Part shown: positions 20,209 through 28,365 of the stretch, piece after piece | Layout: the number at the start of each line of letters is the position of its first letter | Numbering within the stretch: the first letter of the stretch is position 1 | DNA from: Kaistella flava (ex Peng et al. 2021) | GTDB lineage: Bacteria; Bacteroidota; Bacteroidia; Flavobacteriales; Weeksellaceae | Length of the DNA: 64,000 nucleotides | NCBI RefSeq assembly: GCF_015191005.1 | Contig: NZ_CP040442.1 | Location: forward strand, 2,480,001 to 2,544,000 | Direction of reading: 5' to 3' | Notes under the pieces: generated by a model | Database searches by the model: none | What the model saw: only the letters and a program-made list of their open reading frames with translations | What the model was told of the DNA's origin: nothing | Translations under genes and position numbers: made by a program

Positions 20209-21510
20209 TTGCTTAATTTAAAGACTTTTCGGCATTGTATAGCAGGACTTTACGCTGATTACAGAAATGCAAAATTTCTGCTTGCAATAAGTGGTGGCGC
20301 TGATTCTATGGTCTTGCTTCATTTATTTAAATCTTCGGATCTACAATTTGAAGTTGCTCATATTAACTACAAACTTCGTGGAGTTGATTCTGATGCTGAT
20401 CAAAAGATTGTGGAGGAATTTTGCAAACAAAATAATATTCCTTTTCATCTCTATCAAGTTTCTGGAAAAGATAACAAACCGAAAAATTCAATTCAAGATT
20501 GGGCGAGAATTATTCGTTATGATTTCTTTCGAAAAATTCAGCAAGAGGAGAATTTAAATTTTATTGCTACTGCGCATCATTTAAATGATCAACTGGAAAC
20601 TTTTATTATTCATCTTTCAAAAGCTTCCGGGATTAAAGGTTTGAGTGGGATTCCCGCTGACGAAAATGAAATCCTTCGTCCGCTTCTTGGTTTTTCTAAA
20701 CAAGAGATTTATGACTTTGCTAAAGAAAATGAAATTGAATTCCGGGAAGATCTATCCAATCAAAAAAGTGATTATTTAAGGAATAAAATTCGACATGAAA
20801 TTGTTCCTAAATTGATGGAAATCAATGAACACTTTTTAGAAAACTTTGGTAAAAGCATTTCGTTTTTGAATCAAACTAAAAACTTCGTTGATGAAAAAGT
20901 TTCAGACATTGAAAAAGAAATCATCATTAACAATGAAGATTATTTAGTCATTAATAAAGAGCTCTTTTTGAATCAAAGTGATTTTATTCAATTTGAAATC
21001 TTGAGGAAATATGGATTTAATGATGTTGAAGAAATTGTAAAAATCAAAAAAGCTGAAACTGGAAAGAAATTTATTTCCAGTGAATATGAATTAATGATTG
21101 ATCGCGAAATTTTCACCATTCAAAAAATTGCAAATGAAGTTGAAAAAGTAAATGATGAGGAAATTACGTTGATCATTAATTCAGAAAACCAAATCATTTT
21201 CCCCGAAAACATTAAGAACGAAATCAAAGAATTAGGACGTTTTAATTGGAAAATTGACGCTGAAAAAACGCTATTACCTTTAAAGTTAAGACGTAAAAAA
21301 GTAGGCGATTTATTCCATCCCATTGGAATGATAGGTAAAAAGAAGATCTCAAAATTTTGTAAGGATGAAAAAATCACTATTTTAGCCCAGCAAAAAACCT
21401 GGCTTTTATGCGATCGAAATGACGACATTTTAGGAGTAATTCCTTTTCGCCAGGACCGAAGATTCGCGGCATCAAAAGAAAGTTCAGAAATCATAAAAGT
21501 AAAATTATAG
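20209..21510 (+). CDS. tilS: tRNA(Ile)-lysidine synthetase
   Basis: TilS converts C34 of the tRNA-Ile(CAU) anticodon to lysidine so that it reads AUA; the step is essential. The 433-residue protein has the PP-loop ATP site SGGADS at residues 28-33, HINYKLRG and TAHHLNDQLETFIIHLSKAS (about residues 121-140), and the typical C-terminal domain (LRRKKVGDLFHPIGMIGKKK). The start used is TTG at 20209; it puts the PP-loop at its usual distance from the N-terminus, and no closer ATG fits. It begins 90 bases from the divergent OmpA-family gene and is followed by dsbD after 43 bases, probably on one transcript. Confidence 0.94.
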   Translation: MLNLKTFRHCIAGLYADYRNAKFLLAISGGADSMVLLHLFKSSDLQFEVAHINYKLRGVDSDADQKIVEEFCKQNNIPFHLYQVSGKDNKPKNSIQDWARIIRYDFFRKIQQEENLNFIATAHHLNDQLETFIIHLSKASGIKGLSGIPADENEILRPLLGFSKQEIYDFAKENEIEFREDLSNQKSDYLRNKIRHEIVPKLMEINEHFLENFGKSISFLNQTKNFVDEKVSDIEKEIIINNEDYLVINKELFLNQSDFIQFEILRKYGFNDVEEIVKIKKAETGKKFISSEYELMIDREIFTIQKIANEVEKVNDEEITLIINSENQIIFPENIKNEIKELGRFNWKIDAEKTLLPLKLRRKKVGDLFHPIGMIGKKKISKFCKDEKITILAQQKTWLLCDRNDDILGVIPFRQDRRFAASKESSEIIKVKL

Positions 21511-21553
21511 CGTTCGTTAAAGCAAACAAATTGCTAAAAAGTAAAAAGTAAAA

Positions 21554-23623
21554 ATGAAATTTAAAAATTGGTTTATCCTCATTGTCTTATTTCTCTTTCA
21601 AGGAGTTACTGCACAAATCAAAGATCCTGTAAAATTCAAATATCAAATTAATTCGTTAGCAAATAATGAATTTGAAGCGGTTTTAACTGCCACGATGGAG
21701 AAAGACTGGCATATTTATTCTCAAGATTTACCAGAAGATTCAGGAATTCCAACTGAAATGAAACTAAGTTCCAAAGACGGAATCACCCTCATCGGAAAAG
21801 TTATAGAAGTTGGTAAAAAACACGATGAATTTTCTGAAGCTTTCGGTGCTCAGATCATTTATTATTCTGACAAAGTTTTATTTAAACAGAAATTCAAATT
21901 AAAAAACAACGCAAAACCGGCCAATGTAGCTGCAGAGATTACTTATCAAACCTGTAATGACCGCGTTTGTCTGGCTCCGAACACTTTAGAATTCGAACAA
22001 AAAGTAACCTCAACTGCAATCGCAGAATCAGTTGTTACACCAGAAGAAACCGTTGCAGCACCAATTGCTGGCGAAAATGCAGATAGTGTAAAAGCTACTA
22101 ACGTTGAAGAAACCACAATTACTGGACCAGTTGCAACCGTTCAGGAAGGATTAAAAGTAGCATCTATTGATTTCGCACATCCAGAAACAGATTGTGGAAT
22201 TGCTCAGGAGCAAAATTCAGAAAACTTCTGGACGTATTTATTATTAGGATTTTTCGGAGGATTAATTGCATTGTTGACGCCGTGCGTTTTCCCAATGATT
22301 CCTTTAACTGTTTCTTTCTTTACTAAAGGTTCGAAAGATAAAGCGAAAGGAAAAAGAGATGCGTTTATTTACGGATTTTTCATCTTATTAATCTTCGTTT
22401 TATTAAGTGTTCCTTTCCATATTATTGATGGAATTGCCGGAAACGTATTTAATCAAATCTCGACAAGTGTTGGGTTGAACATTGCATTCTTTATCATTTT
22501 CATCTTCTTCGCCGGAAGTTTCTTCGGTTATTACGATATTACATTGCCAAGTGCAATTGCGAATAAATCTTCGAAAGCAGAAGATGCTGGTGGAATTATC
22601 GGAATCTTCTTTATGGCTTTAACTTTGGTTATCGTTTCATTCTCTTGTACAGGACCAATCTTGGGAAGTTTATTAGGAAGTTCTCTTACAGGTTCAGCAA
22701 ACATTCCAATGTTGTTGACTTTTGCATTAGCAGGATTTGGATTTTCGTGGGCAATCGTTTTCGGATTGCTAGCTTTATTTCCACAAGCATTGCAAAGCTT
22801 ACCAAAATCTGGTGGGTGGATGAATACCGTGAAAGTTTTCTTAGGATTTATCGAATTAGGTTTGGCTTTAAAATTCTTATCAAAAGCGGATTTAGTATCA
22901 AAAACCTTCTTCTTAAAAAGAGAATTGTTTATCATCATCTGGATTTTAATTTCAATTGGATTAGTTCTTTATTTATTCGGAAAAATCAGATTCCCACACG
23001 ATGATAAAAATGCTAAAATCTCAATAAGCAGAAAAATAATCGGAGCTTTAGGAATTGGTTTTGTCATCTATTTAATTCAAGGATTATTCCCAGGAGAAAG
23101 ACCGAAACTTCAATACTTAAGCGGAATTTTGCCTCCAATCAATGTGAGTTATATTCACGATGAAAAAGACGGAATTTTAGGAATGCATCCTGAACATGAT
23201 TATTTCAAAGCAATTGAATTAGCGAAAAAAGAAAACAAACCGATGTTGGTCGACTTCACAGGTTACGGTTGTGAAAACTGTCGTAAAATGGAAGAATTCG
23301 TTTGGAGTGAACCAGATATTTTACCAATTCTACAAAACGAAGTTATTCTTGTTTCTTTATATGTTGATGACAAAGAAGCGTTGCCAGAAAGCGAGCAAAC
23401 TTCTGTTGACATGGGGAATGGACAAAAGAAAAAAGTAAAAACGATTGGTGATAAATGGAGTTTGTTCCAGCAAATTAATTTCAATAATAATTCGCAACCG
23501 CATTATGTTTTGATTTCTCCAGATGGAAAAGTAATCAATACACCGGTTTCCGGTTATATGCCGAAAGAGGATTTCAAAGCGTTCCTGGAATGTGGAATTG
23601 CTTATTTTAAGAAAGGGAAATAG
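21554..23623 (+). CDS. dsbD: thiol:disulfide interchange protein DsbD
   Basis: The 689-residue protein carries electrons from cytoplasmic thioredoxin to periplasmic thiol pathways. It has a signal peptide (to about residue 20), an N-terminal alpha domain (about 22-150, with paired Cys in YQTCNDRVCLAP), and a membrane domain of eight or so helices with the redox Cys pair Cys244 (LLTPCVFPMIPL) and Cys365 (SFSCTGPILGSLLG). The C-terminal thioredoxin-like gamma domain has GYGCENC (Cys573 and Cys576). All expected redox cysteines are present. It follows tilS by 43 bases and ends before a terminator. In Bacteroidota this form is often named protein-disulfide reductase DsbD family. Confidence 0.94.
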   Translation: MKFKNWFILIVLFLFQGVTAQIKDPVKFKYQINSLANNEFEAVLTATMEKDWHIYSQDLPEDSGIPTEMKLSSKDGITLIGKVIEVGKKHDEFSEAFGAQIIYYSDKVLFKQKFKLKNNAKPANVAAEITYQTCNDRVCLAPNTLEFEQKVTSTAIAESVVTPEETVAAPIAGENADSVKATNVEETTITGPVATVQEGLKVASIDFAHPETDCGIAQEQNSENFWTYLLLGFFGGLIALLTPCVFPMIPLTVSFFTKGSKDKAKGKRDAFIYGFFILLIFVLLSVPFHIIDGIAGNVFNQISTSVGLNIAFFIIFIFFAGSFFGYYDITLPSAIANKSSKAEDAGGIIGIFFMALTLVIVSFSCTGPILGSLLGSSLTGSANIPMLLTFALAGFGFSWAIVFGLLALFPQALQSLPKSGGWMNTVKVFLGFIELGLALKFLSKADLVSKTFFLKRELFIIIWILISIGLVLYLFGKIRFPHDDKNAKISISRKIIGALGIGFVIYLIQGLFPGERPKLQYLSGILPPINVSYIHDEKDGILGMHPEHDYFKAIELAKKENKPMLVDFTGYGCENCRKMEEFVWSEPDILPILQNEVILVSLYVDDKEALPESEQTSVDMGNGQKKKVKTIGDKWSLFQQINFNNNSQPHYVLISPDGKVINTPVSGYMPKEDFKAFLECGIAYFKKGK

Positions 23624-23650
23624 TTTGTGGACTAATAGATAATAGACAAA

Positions 23651-23712
23651 AAGATAATAGACTTTTAGTCTTGATATAAAAATACCCGGCAGTGATTGTC
23701 GGTTATTTTTTT
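23651..23712 (+). terminator. terminator after dsbD, part of a duplicated segment
   Basis: AATACCCGGCA-GTGAT-TGTCGGTTATT (23681-23707) followed by T8 is a rho-independent terminator. The preceding GATAATAGACTTTTAGT and the hairpin recur almost unchanged after the next gene at 24651-24715. Confidence 0.8.
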
Positions 23713-23829
23713 TGGTTAAAATAGAATTGGTTTTTCTTAAAATACGGTTCGGAAATAAAATTTCACCATTCAGTATAATTTTTTTCTAGAGAGTTGCGAA
23801 AGTAATTTACTTTTACAAAAATATTTAAG

Positions 23830-24633
23830 ATGAAAACTAAATTATTACTACTGCTTTTATTGGTTACTAAAGTGCTTTTCGTTCATGCTCAAATGGATGA
23901 TAAGTTCTACTTTCCAAGTAAAGTATTAAAACCAATTGAATGGGAAAATCCGGAAAATTTAAAATTCGCGGTTGAAAATGACACGATTACTGGTGTCCTT
24001 TTAAAACCCAATCAAAAAGCGAAAGCAACCATCTTCTATTTTCATGGTGCTGGTGGAAACATCAGTTCTTACGCACCGATTCTTACGCCTTTGCTGAAAG
24101 ATAATTATCAGGTTGTATTAATCGATTTCCGTGGATATGGAAAATCAACCGGTACGCCAATGCATAAAAACATCGCAGAAGATGGAGAAAAGTTTTTTAA
24201 TGAACTTGTAAAAAGAAACGATATAAAAAATACAAAAATCATTATTTATGGCGCTTCCATAGGAACTCAGGTTGCAACGCTTTTAGCAAAAAACCATCAA
24301 GATCAAATTAAAGGATTAGTACTTGAAGGAACGGTTTCTTCTTTTGGCGATATTGCGGCAGTTTACGCACCTGAATATAAAGATTTTCTGGAAAATAATT
24401 TTGTTTCGCCGTATTCAGCGAAAGAAGATATAAAATCAGTTACTAAAATTCCGAAATTGATTATTCACAGCAAGGAAGATAAAGATGTTCCTTTTACAGA
24501 AGGAATGCTGGTTTTTAATAACGCATCTGAGTCGAAAGAATTTATAGAATTCAGTGGTGAACATTTATATGCATTGAAATATGAAAGCGCGAAAATTTTG
24601 GCGAGCTTGAATAAAATGGTTTCTGTGAAATAG
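23830..24633 (+). CDS. secreted alpha/beta hydrolase
   Basis: The 267-residue protein has a signal peptide (MKTKLLLLLLLVTKVLFVHA) and an alpha/beta hydrolase fold: oxyanion segment FYFHGAGGN (residues 69-77), nucleophile Ser143 in IIYGASIGTQ, an acid in HSKEDKDVPF and the likely His in FSGEHLYAL near the end. It resembles the BAAT/DUF-type serine aminopeptidase S33 family, so an esterase, lipase or peptidase activity is possible; the substrate is unknown. It acts in the periplasm or outside. It is a single gene flanked by two copies of a similar terminator segment. Confidence 0.87.
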   Translation: MKTKLLLLLLLVTKVLFVHAQMDDKFYFPSKVLKPIEWENPENLKFAVENDTITGVLLKPNQKAKATIFYFHGAGGNISSYAPILTPLLKDNYQVVLIDFRGYGKSTGTPMHKNIAEDGEKFFNELVKRNDIKNTKIIIYGASIGTQVATLLAKNHQDQIKGLVLEGTVSSFGDIAAVYAPEYKDFLENNFVSPYSAKEDIKSVTKIPKLIIHSKEDKDVPFTEGMLVFNNASESKEFIEFSGEHLYALKYESAKILASLNKMVSVK

Positions 24634-24650
24634 ACGAAAAGATAATGGAC

Positions 24651-24715
24651 GGATAGATAATAGACTTTGAAAGTTTTCATAAAAATAACCGGCAGAGATT
24701 GTCGGTTATTTTTGG
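24651..24715 (+). terminator. terminator after the hydrolase gene, second copy of the segment
   Basis: AATAACCGGCA-GAGAT-TGTCGGTTATT (24686-24712) with flanking A and T runs can stop transcription from both sides. It also lies downstream of the convergent zeta-toxin pair. The sequence before it (GATAATAGACTTTGAAAGT) matches the segment after dsbD. Confidence 0.8.
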
Positions 24716-24751
24716 GATATATTTATTTTTTTACAAAAAAGCGGAGACTAT

Positions 24752-24898
24752 TTACAGTTTAATTTTAACAATTTTATCTCCTTTCATGATGGCGATTTCA
24801 CCGTTATTTTTTCTTTTAACCTCAACCATTTTGTCATAGGATTTTTTAAGCCCTTTTATAATTTTATTTTTCCGTTCTATTTTATCTTGTTTTGTCAT
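24752..24898 (-). CDS. 48-residue basic protein overlapping the zeta-toxin gene
   Basis: A short frame runs from ATG at 24898 to TAA at 24752 and encodes a Lys-rich protein (starts MTKQDKIERKNKIIKGLKKS, ends MKGDKIVKIKL). Its start overlaps the 3' end of the zeta-toxin-like gene by 17 bases, so translation is probably coupled. The codon use and the ordered helix-then-strand pattern look like a real protein. By position it could be an antitoxin or accessory of the kinase; I recall similar short Lys-rich proteins beside zeta-toxin genes in Flavobacteriia, but I cannot confirm this. In most toxin-antitoxin pairs the antitoxin comes first, so the order here is unusual. Confidence 0.65.
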   Translation of the reverse strand: MTKQDKIERKNKIIKGLKKSYDKMVEVKRKNNGEIAIMKGDKIVKIKL

Positions 24899-25469
24899 GG
24901 TAATTTTTTAATTCGTTAAATTTTTCTTGATTGACAATATTGACTTTCTCACCCAAATATTTCTCAGCAATTAATTGATGGTTTCCTTCTGAATTATCGA
25001 AAATCAAAACCTGATCCATAATTGAAAGATAGATATCAAATAAGTTATTGATTCCATTCAAATATCTTCTCTCAATAATATCACTCGGAATATTATGCCC
25101 ACCTTCTTCTACTCTAATTTTTACACGTTCTTTTGCTAGTTCTACATTATTAAGCCAGAAGAAAAGCAAAATCGTATTATACCCTTTTAGTTTTGCTTTT
25201 ACAATTCTTTGCTTATATGTTCTTGATGCCAAAGTTGCTTCAAATGCAAAATTTTCATCATTTTCAAAGAGTTCATCTATCCGTTTGAGCATAATCCTAC
25301 CCGCTTCAAAAGCAACTTTTTCCGGTTGAAACGGCGATAAACCTTTTGCAATTTCATCTGCATTTACAAATTCTTTACATTCAAGAATTTCAGGTAAAAT
25401 AGTAAATGACGCTGTGGTTTTCCCAGCACCATTGCAGCCTGCAATTACATAAAGATTTTTTTCACTCAT
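24882..25469 (-). CDS. zeta-toxin-family P-loop kinase
   Basis: The 195-residue protein has a Walker A motif GCNGAGKTT (residues 11-19), EFVNADEIAKGLSPFQPE (about 33-50, the zeta-toxin substrate segment), FAFEATLASRTY and a basic lid region (RVKIRVEEGGHNIPSDIIERRY). Zeta toxins phosphorylate UDP-N-acetylglucosamine and block cell-wall synthesis; chromosomal relatives may have other substrates. The small basic ORF overlaps its 3' end. A TAAATTTG -7 box ends only 5 bases before the ATG, so the mRNA may be leaderless. No epsilon-type antitoxin is seen upstream. Confidence 0.85.
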   Translation of the reverse strand: MSEKNLYVIAGCNGAGKTTASFTILPEILECKEFVNADEIAKGLSPFQPEKVAFEAGRIMLKRIDELFENDENFAFEATLASRTYKQRIVKAKLKGYNTILLFFWLNNVELAKERVKIRVEEGGHNIPSDIIERRYLNGINNLFDIYLSIMDQVLIFDNSEGNHQLIAEKYLGEKVNIVNQEKFNELKNYHDKTR

Positions 25470-25474
25470 TATTA

Positions 25475-25482
25475 CAAATTTA
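25475..25482 (-). promoter_or_regulatory. -7 box directly upstream of the zeta-toxin gene
   Basis: The minus strand has TAAATTTG, then TAATA, then the ATG at 25469. With a start site 6 or 7 bases after the box, transcription would begin at or very near the start codon, giving a leaderless mRNA. Confidence 0.45.
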
Positions 25483-25586
25483 CATTAATTTTAAATGAAA
25501 TAAAGATTTATTAAAATTCTACTTTTTAAATAAATTCAATCTAAACACTCTCATTCCAATAATAACTATCGGGATGAATTCTATTT

Positions 25587-26312
25587 CTAAATTGATTTAA
25601 GATTTTTTTCTTCTCGTTCTAATTTCTCAATCAGTGCAGATTTCATTTTGGTAAAAGCATAATCTTTGGCTTCGGCAAAAGAGATATTGTATTGTCGTTC
25701 GAAGTTTTGCATCTCTGCTGGGAACGGTTTTAAAATCTTATCATAATAGGTATCTAAAATACCGGAACTTGGCATTTCGAAATTGATGCGCAATTGAAAA
25801 CGTCGTAATAAAGCAAGATCAATAATTTCAGCATGATTGGTCGCGGCGATCAATAACGCGTTTGCTGGATAATAATCGATGAGTTGAATAATGGTGTTGA
25901 CCAATCTCCGCATTTCGCCCACATCTTTGTCATCGCTTCCTCTTTCTTTTCCGATTTGATCGAATTCATCCAGGAAGAGAACGGCTTTTTCACGCGCTGC
26001 TTTATCGAAAACCTGTTTGATGTTCTGGGAAGTTTCGCCGATTCTGGAACAAACGATATTACTTAAGTTTAGAATTAAAATGGGTTTGCCAAGTGCATTG
26101 GCAATTGCTTTTGCGGTGGTAGTTTTTCCACAACCTGAATGTCCTTGTAAAAGAATTTTATTGTTGACCGGCAATCCGTATTTCGTTAATTCTTCAACAT
26201 ACCTGTATTCTTTGATGAGTTGCTGAATATTTTGGTGATTGTATTTATTCAGGAAAACATCTTCTAAAGAAACTACTTCTTTGTCATTGATAATAAGGTC
26301 GAATACATTCAT
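25587..26312 (-). CDS. AAA-family ATPase
   Basis: The 241-residue protein is a single AAA module: Walker A GHSGCGKTTT (residues 57-66), Walker B AVLFLDEFDQ (about 110-119), sensor-like LLIAATNHAEI and an arginine pair in ALLRRFQLRINFEMP. It resembles the small stand-alone AAA ATPases with homology to FtsH/ClpX-type cores, but there is no protease or membrane domain. The substrate is unknown. It is a single gene with a TAAATTTG -7 box at 26332 and no partner peptidase or methylase beside it. Confidence 0.85.
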   Translation of the reverse strand: MNVFDLIINDKEVVSLEDVFLNKYNHQNIQQLIKEYRYVEELTKYGLPVNNKILLQGHSGCGKTTTAKAIANALGKPILILNLSNIVCSRIGETSQNIKQVFDKAAREKAVLFLDEFDQIGKERGSDDKDVGEMRRLVNTIIQLIDYYPANALLIAATNHAEIIDLALLRRFQLRINFEMPSSGILDTYYDKILKPFPAEMQNFERQYNISFAEAKDYAFTKMKSALIEKLEREEKNLKSI

Positions 26313-26331
26313 GAGTGCAAATTTCTAAGTA

Positions 26332-26339
26332 CAAATTTA
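26332..26339 (-). promoter_or_regulatory. -7 box upstream of the AAA ATPase gene
   Basis: The minus strand has TAAATTTG, an exact TAnnTTTG match, 19 bases before the start codon. No clear -33 element is visible. Confidence 0.4.
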
Positions 26340-26511
26340 GGGAAGAAATGTGAGATTGGATTACAGGAGGTAATGATAAATATTATGTGCACGGATTTCC
26401 ACAGATTTCCACAGATAATTCCTTTTTCTAGATCTTACAATCGTCGAGTTATATTGATATAACTTTATAAAAAGGACACATTTAGATTTTTTAAAAGGTC
26501 CGTGAAATCTG

Positions 26512-26551
26512 TTTTAAAAAAAATAACCAACATTAAATGCTGGTTATTTTG
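26512..26551 (-). terminator. terminator between the lipoprotein and AAA ATPase genes
   Basis: On the minus strand AAAATAACCAGCATTTAATGTTGGTTATTTT (in two arms, 26520-26550) is followed by further T. The near-perfect stem would end transcripts of the 26698-27204 gene after they pass the structured repeat element. Confidence 0.7.
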
Positions 26552-26572
26552 AATGGATATAGGAATGTTATT

Positions 26573-26690
26573 CTAGCCCGGATGGAAGTGGAAATCCTTT
26601 TTTTTGCTCGTTGTTAAACGAGACAAAAAAAGATTGTAACGGACAGCCGGACCGGAGTTCGTAAGAAGCGCAAATCGTGTTGCTCCTAAA
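26573..26690 (+). ncRNA. structured repeat element, copy 2 (Flavo-1-like)
   Basis: The plus strand reads TAGCCCGGATGGAAGTGGAAATCC, then a long hairpin (T8-G-CTCGTT-GTTA-AACGAG-A-CA7), then GATTGTAACGGACAGCCGG and a closing GGAG...CTCC pair. The conserved blocks match copy 1 at 4897-4990 while the hairpin differs. This layout is very common in intergenic DNA of Flavobacteriia, and I associate it, unverified, with the Flavo-1 RNA motif. It fills the gap between the AAA ATPase and a lipoprotein gene, on the opposite strand to both. Confidence 0.55.
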
Positions 26691-26697
26691 AAATAAA

Positions 26698-27204
26698 TTA
26701 GTTCGTAATTGGAAGGCTGCTAAATCCAATCGAAGTTTTCACCGAAATATCAGAAGTTGGCGACTGTTTCAACACGTAAACCAATCTCTGCTGCACACTA
26801 CCCGATTTCATCATTTTATCTAAAACTTGGTTAGAGTTGATATCTAAGGCGAGTGAATTCCCTACATTATCAGGAATATCTTCTCTGGAAGCAACCAAAA
26901 CTTCATTGCTGCCGTTATTCGAAAGATACACTTTTACCGATTTGAAAAGTCCAACACTGGTACTTGAATTCACAGAAATCGTGGCATTTGAAACGCGAAT
27001 ATCTTTCACATTTGCACCAGAACCCGTGAGTTGATTAATACTTTGAGCGGCAGAAACATTGGACAAAACAGTATTTGCTGGCGAACCTGAAGTTACCAAA
27101 ACCGTGGCGTTATAAGGAAAGGTATTTTGTAAAATCGAAGAAACCGTGGAACAACTTGCAAGAGTCGCAGTGGCAACGATTGCTGATAAAAACATATTTT
27201 TCAT
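26698..27204 (-). CDS. hypothetical lipoprotein
   Basis: The 168-residue product has a lipoprotein signal (TATLASC, Cys18) followed by a Ser/Thr/Asn-rich, beta-type chain with no catalytic motif (SNATISVNSSTSVGLFKSVK, VYVLKQSPTSDISVKTSIGF). It is probably exported and anchored in the outer or inner membrane. I do not recognise a functional family. It is transcribed alone, with the structured repeat element and a terminator downstream. Confidence 0.75.
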   Translation of the reverse strand: MKNMFLSAIVATATLASCSTVSSILQNTFPYNATVLVTSGSPANTVLSNVSAAQSINQLTGSGANVKDIRVSNATISVNSSTSVGLFKSVKVYLSNNGSNEVLVASREDIPDNVGNSLALDINSNQVLDKMMKSGSVQQRLVYVLKQSPTSDISVKTSIGFSSLPITN

Positions 27205-27321
27205 ATAGTAGTAGTTTAGTTAATTAAAGTCCGTTATTCAGAAACTGTACCAACGGCATGTTTTAACATAAGATTAACGTTCAGCTTCGATGGAAAAACA
27301 GGTTTGAATTTTTCAATACTG

Positions 27322-27849
27322 CTATTTTAAGTTAATCGTAAATTTTCCTTTTGTGTCGCCCGAAGCCATATTGCTTTTACCGATAAGGAGCCAGATTTCA
27401 CCATTTTCTTTTATATCGTAGTTGATATCTCGTCCGAAAGGTCCGTCGTAATCACCCTTGGCTAGTTTGATTTGATTAAAACGGATATTCATTTGTGGAT
27501 TTTCGGGCGTAATTTTACCATCGATTTTCTTTCCGGTAAAGTTTTCTATTTTCAAAACCATTTGTTGGTCGGGCTTGGTAAATTCATCAGCAATCGTAAG
27601 TGGAATCATGTCTGCCTGAATTGTTTTAATGATTTTATTTCCTTCAATAATTCTGGATGTTTTGAAGGATTCTTTTAAAGCATTATTTTCATCAATAGAA
27701 ACGTTTCCGTTTGCGGCGGAGTCCATTTTATTATCAATATTATCATCTGAAAGAATGACTGAATCATGCTTTGCCGTATTTTCCGATACCGCTTCTTTTT
27801 TGGTGCAAGACATTAATAATAACGGGAGAATTACAAGTAATTTTTTCAT
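27322..27849 (-). CDS. hypothetical lipoprotein
   Basis: The 175-residue product has a lipoprotein signal (LPLLLMSC, Cys15), an acidic, low-complexity stretch (residues 20-65, SDDNIDNKMDSAANGNV) and a C-terminal beta-rich domain with DYDGPFGRDINYDIKENGEI WLLIG-type sequence. The C-terminal part looks like a small beta-barrel or sandwich. No function can be assigned. It lies 117 bases from the previous lipoprotein gene, on the same strand, so the two could be co-transcribed. Confidence 0.72.
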   Translation of the reverse strand: MKKLLVILPLLLMSCTKKEAVSENTAKHDSVILSDDNIDNKMDSAANGNVSIDENNALKESFKTSRIIEGNKIIKTIQADMIPLTIADEFTKPDQQMVLKIENFTGKKIDGKITPENPQMNIRFNQIKLAKGDYDGPFGRDINYDIKENGEIWLLIGKSNMASGDTKGKFTINLK

Positions 27850-28006
27850 TTTGGGTAGATTTGGTTGTTACTAAAAATTCATCAGCTTTTTAACAAATTA
27901 TGGAAAGCTAAAATTATTCCGTAAAATTAAATCAAATGAGCAGATTCAGAATACAAGGATTTGCTGAATAATAAATAAGTTCAGAATTTTTTAAAAGTAA
28001 GTTTCG

Positions 28007-28014
28007 TATCTTTG
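28007..28014 (+). promoter_or_regulatory. -7 box upstream of the PspC-like gene
   Basis: TATCTTTG matches TAnnTTTG exactly and lies 23 bases before the ATG at 28038. No convincing -33 TTG is visible. Confidence 0.45.
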
Positions 28015-28037
28015 AATTTCTAAAAAACGCTCTACAA

Positions 28038-28259
28038 ATGCTGGATAACCTAAGACATAAAATGGAAAAACAATGGTTTGGAGTACTCACGAGAATGGGC
28101 GCCAAATTGGGAATTCCGGTTTCTAAACTCCGTGTTTTTTTCATCTACTCTACTTTTGCGACAGCAGGAGTTTTCTTTCTTGTTTATTTGGGATTGGCTT
28201 TTACGCTGTGGATTAAAGACATGTTTATCACGAGACGACCAAGCGTTTTTGACTTATGA
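28038..28259 (+). CDS. PspC-domain membrane protein
   Basis: The 73-residue protein has the PspC layout: a short amphipathic N-terminus with GAKLGIPVSKLRVFFIYSTF, then one membrane helix (about residues 36-58) and a short basic tail. PspC proteins take part in the envelope stress response or act as membrane stress sensors, often with other Psp proteins that are not present here. It is a single gene with a -7 box at 28007 and no terminator seen downstream. The GNAT gene follows after 106 bases. Confidence 0.8.
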   Translation: MLDNLRHKMEKQWFGVLTRMGAKLGIPVSKLRVFFIYSTFATAGVFFLVYLGLAFTLWIKDMFITRRPSVFDL

Positions 28260-28365
28260 TTCGATGATGTATTCAATATAATCTCCCGAATTTAATCGGT
28301 AAATTATTCCCTATTATATCGGCATCCAGACACAACGATTGGATTAAAAAATATATAAAATTACT

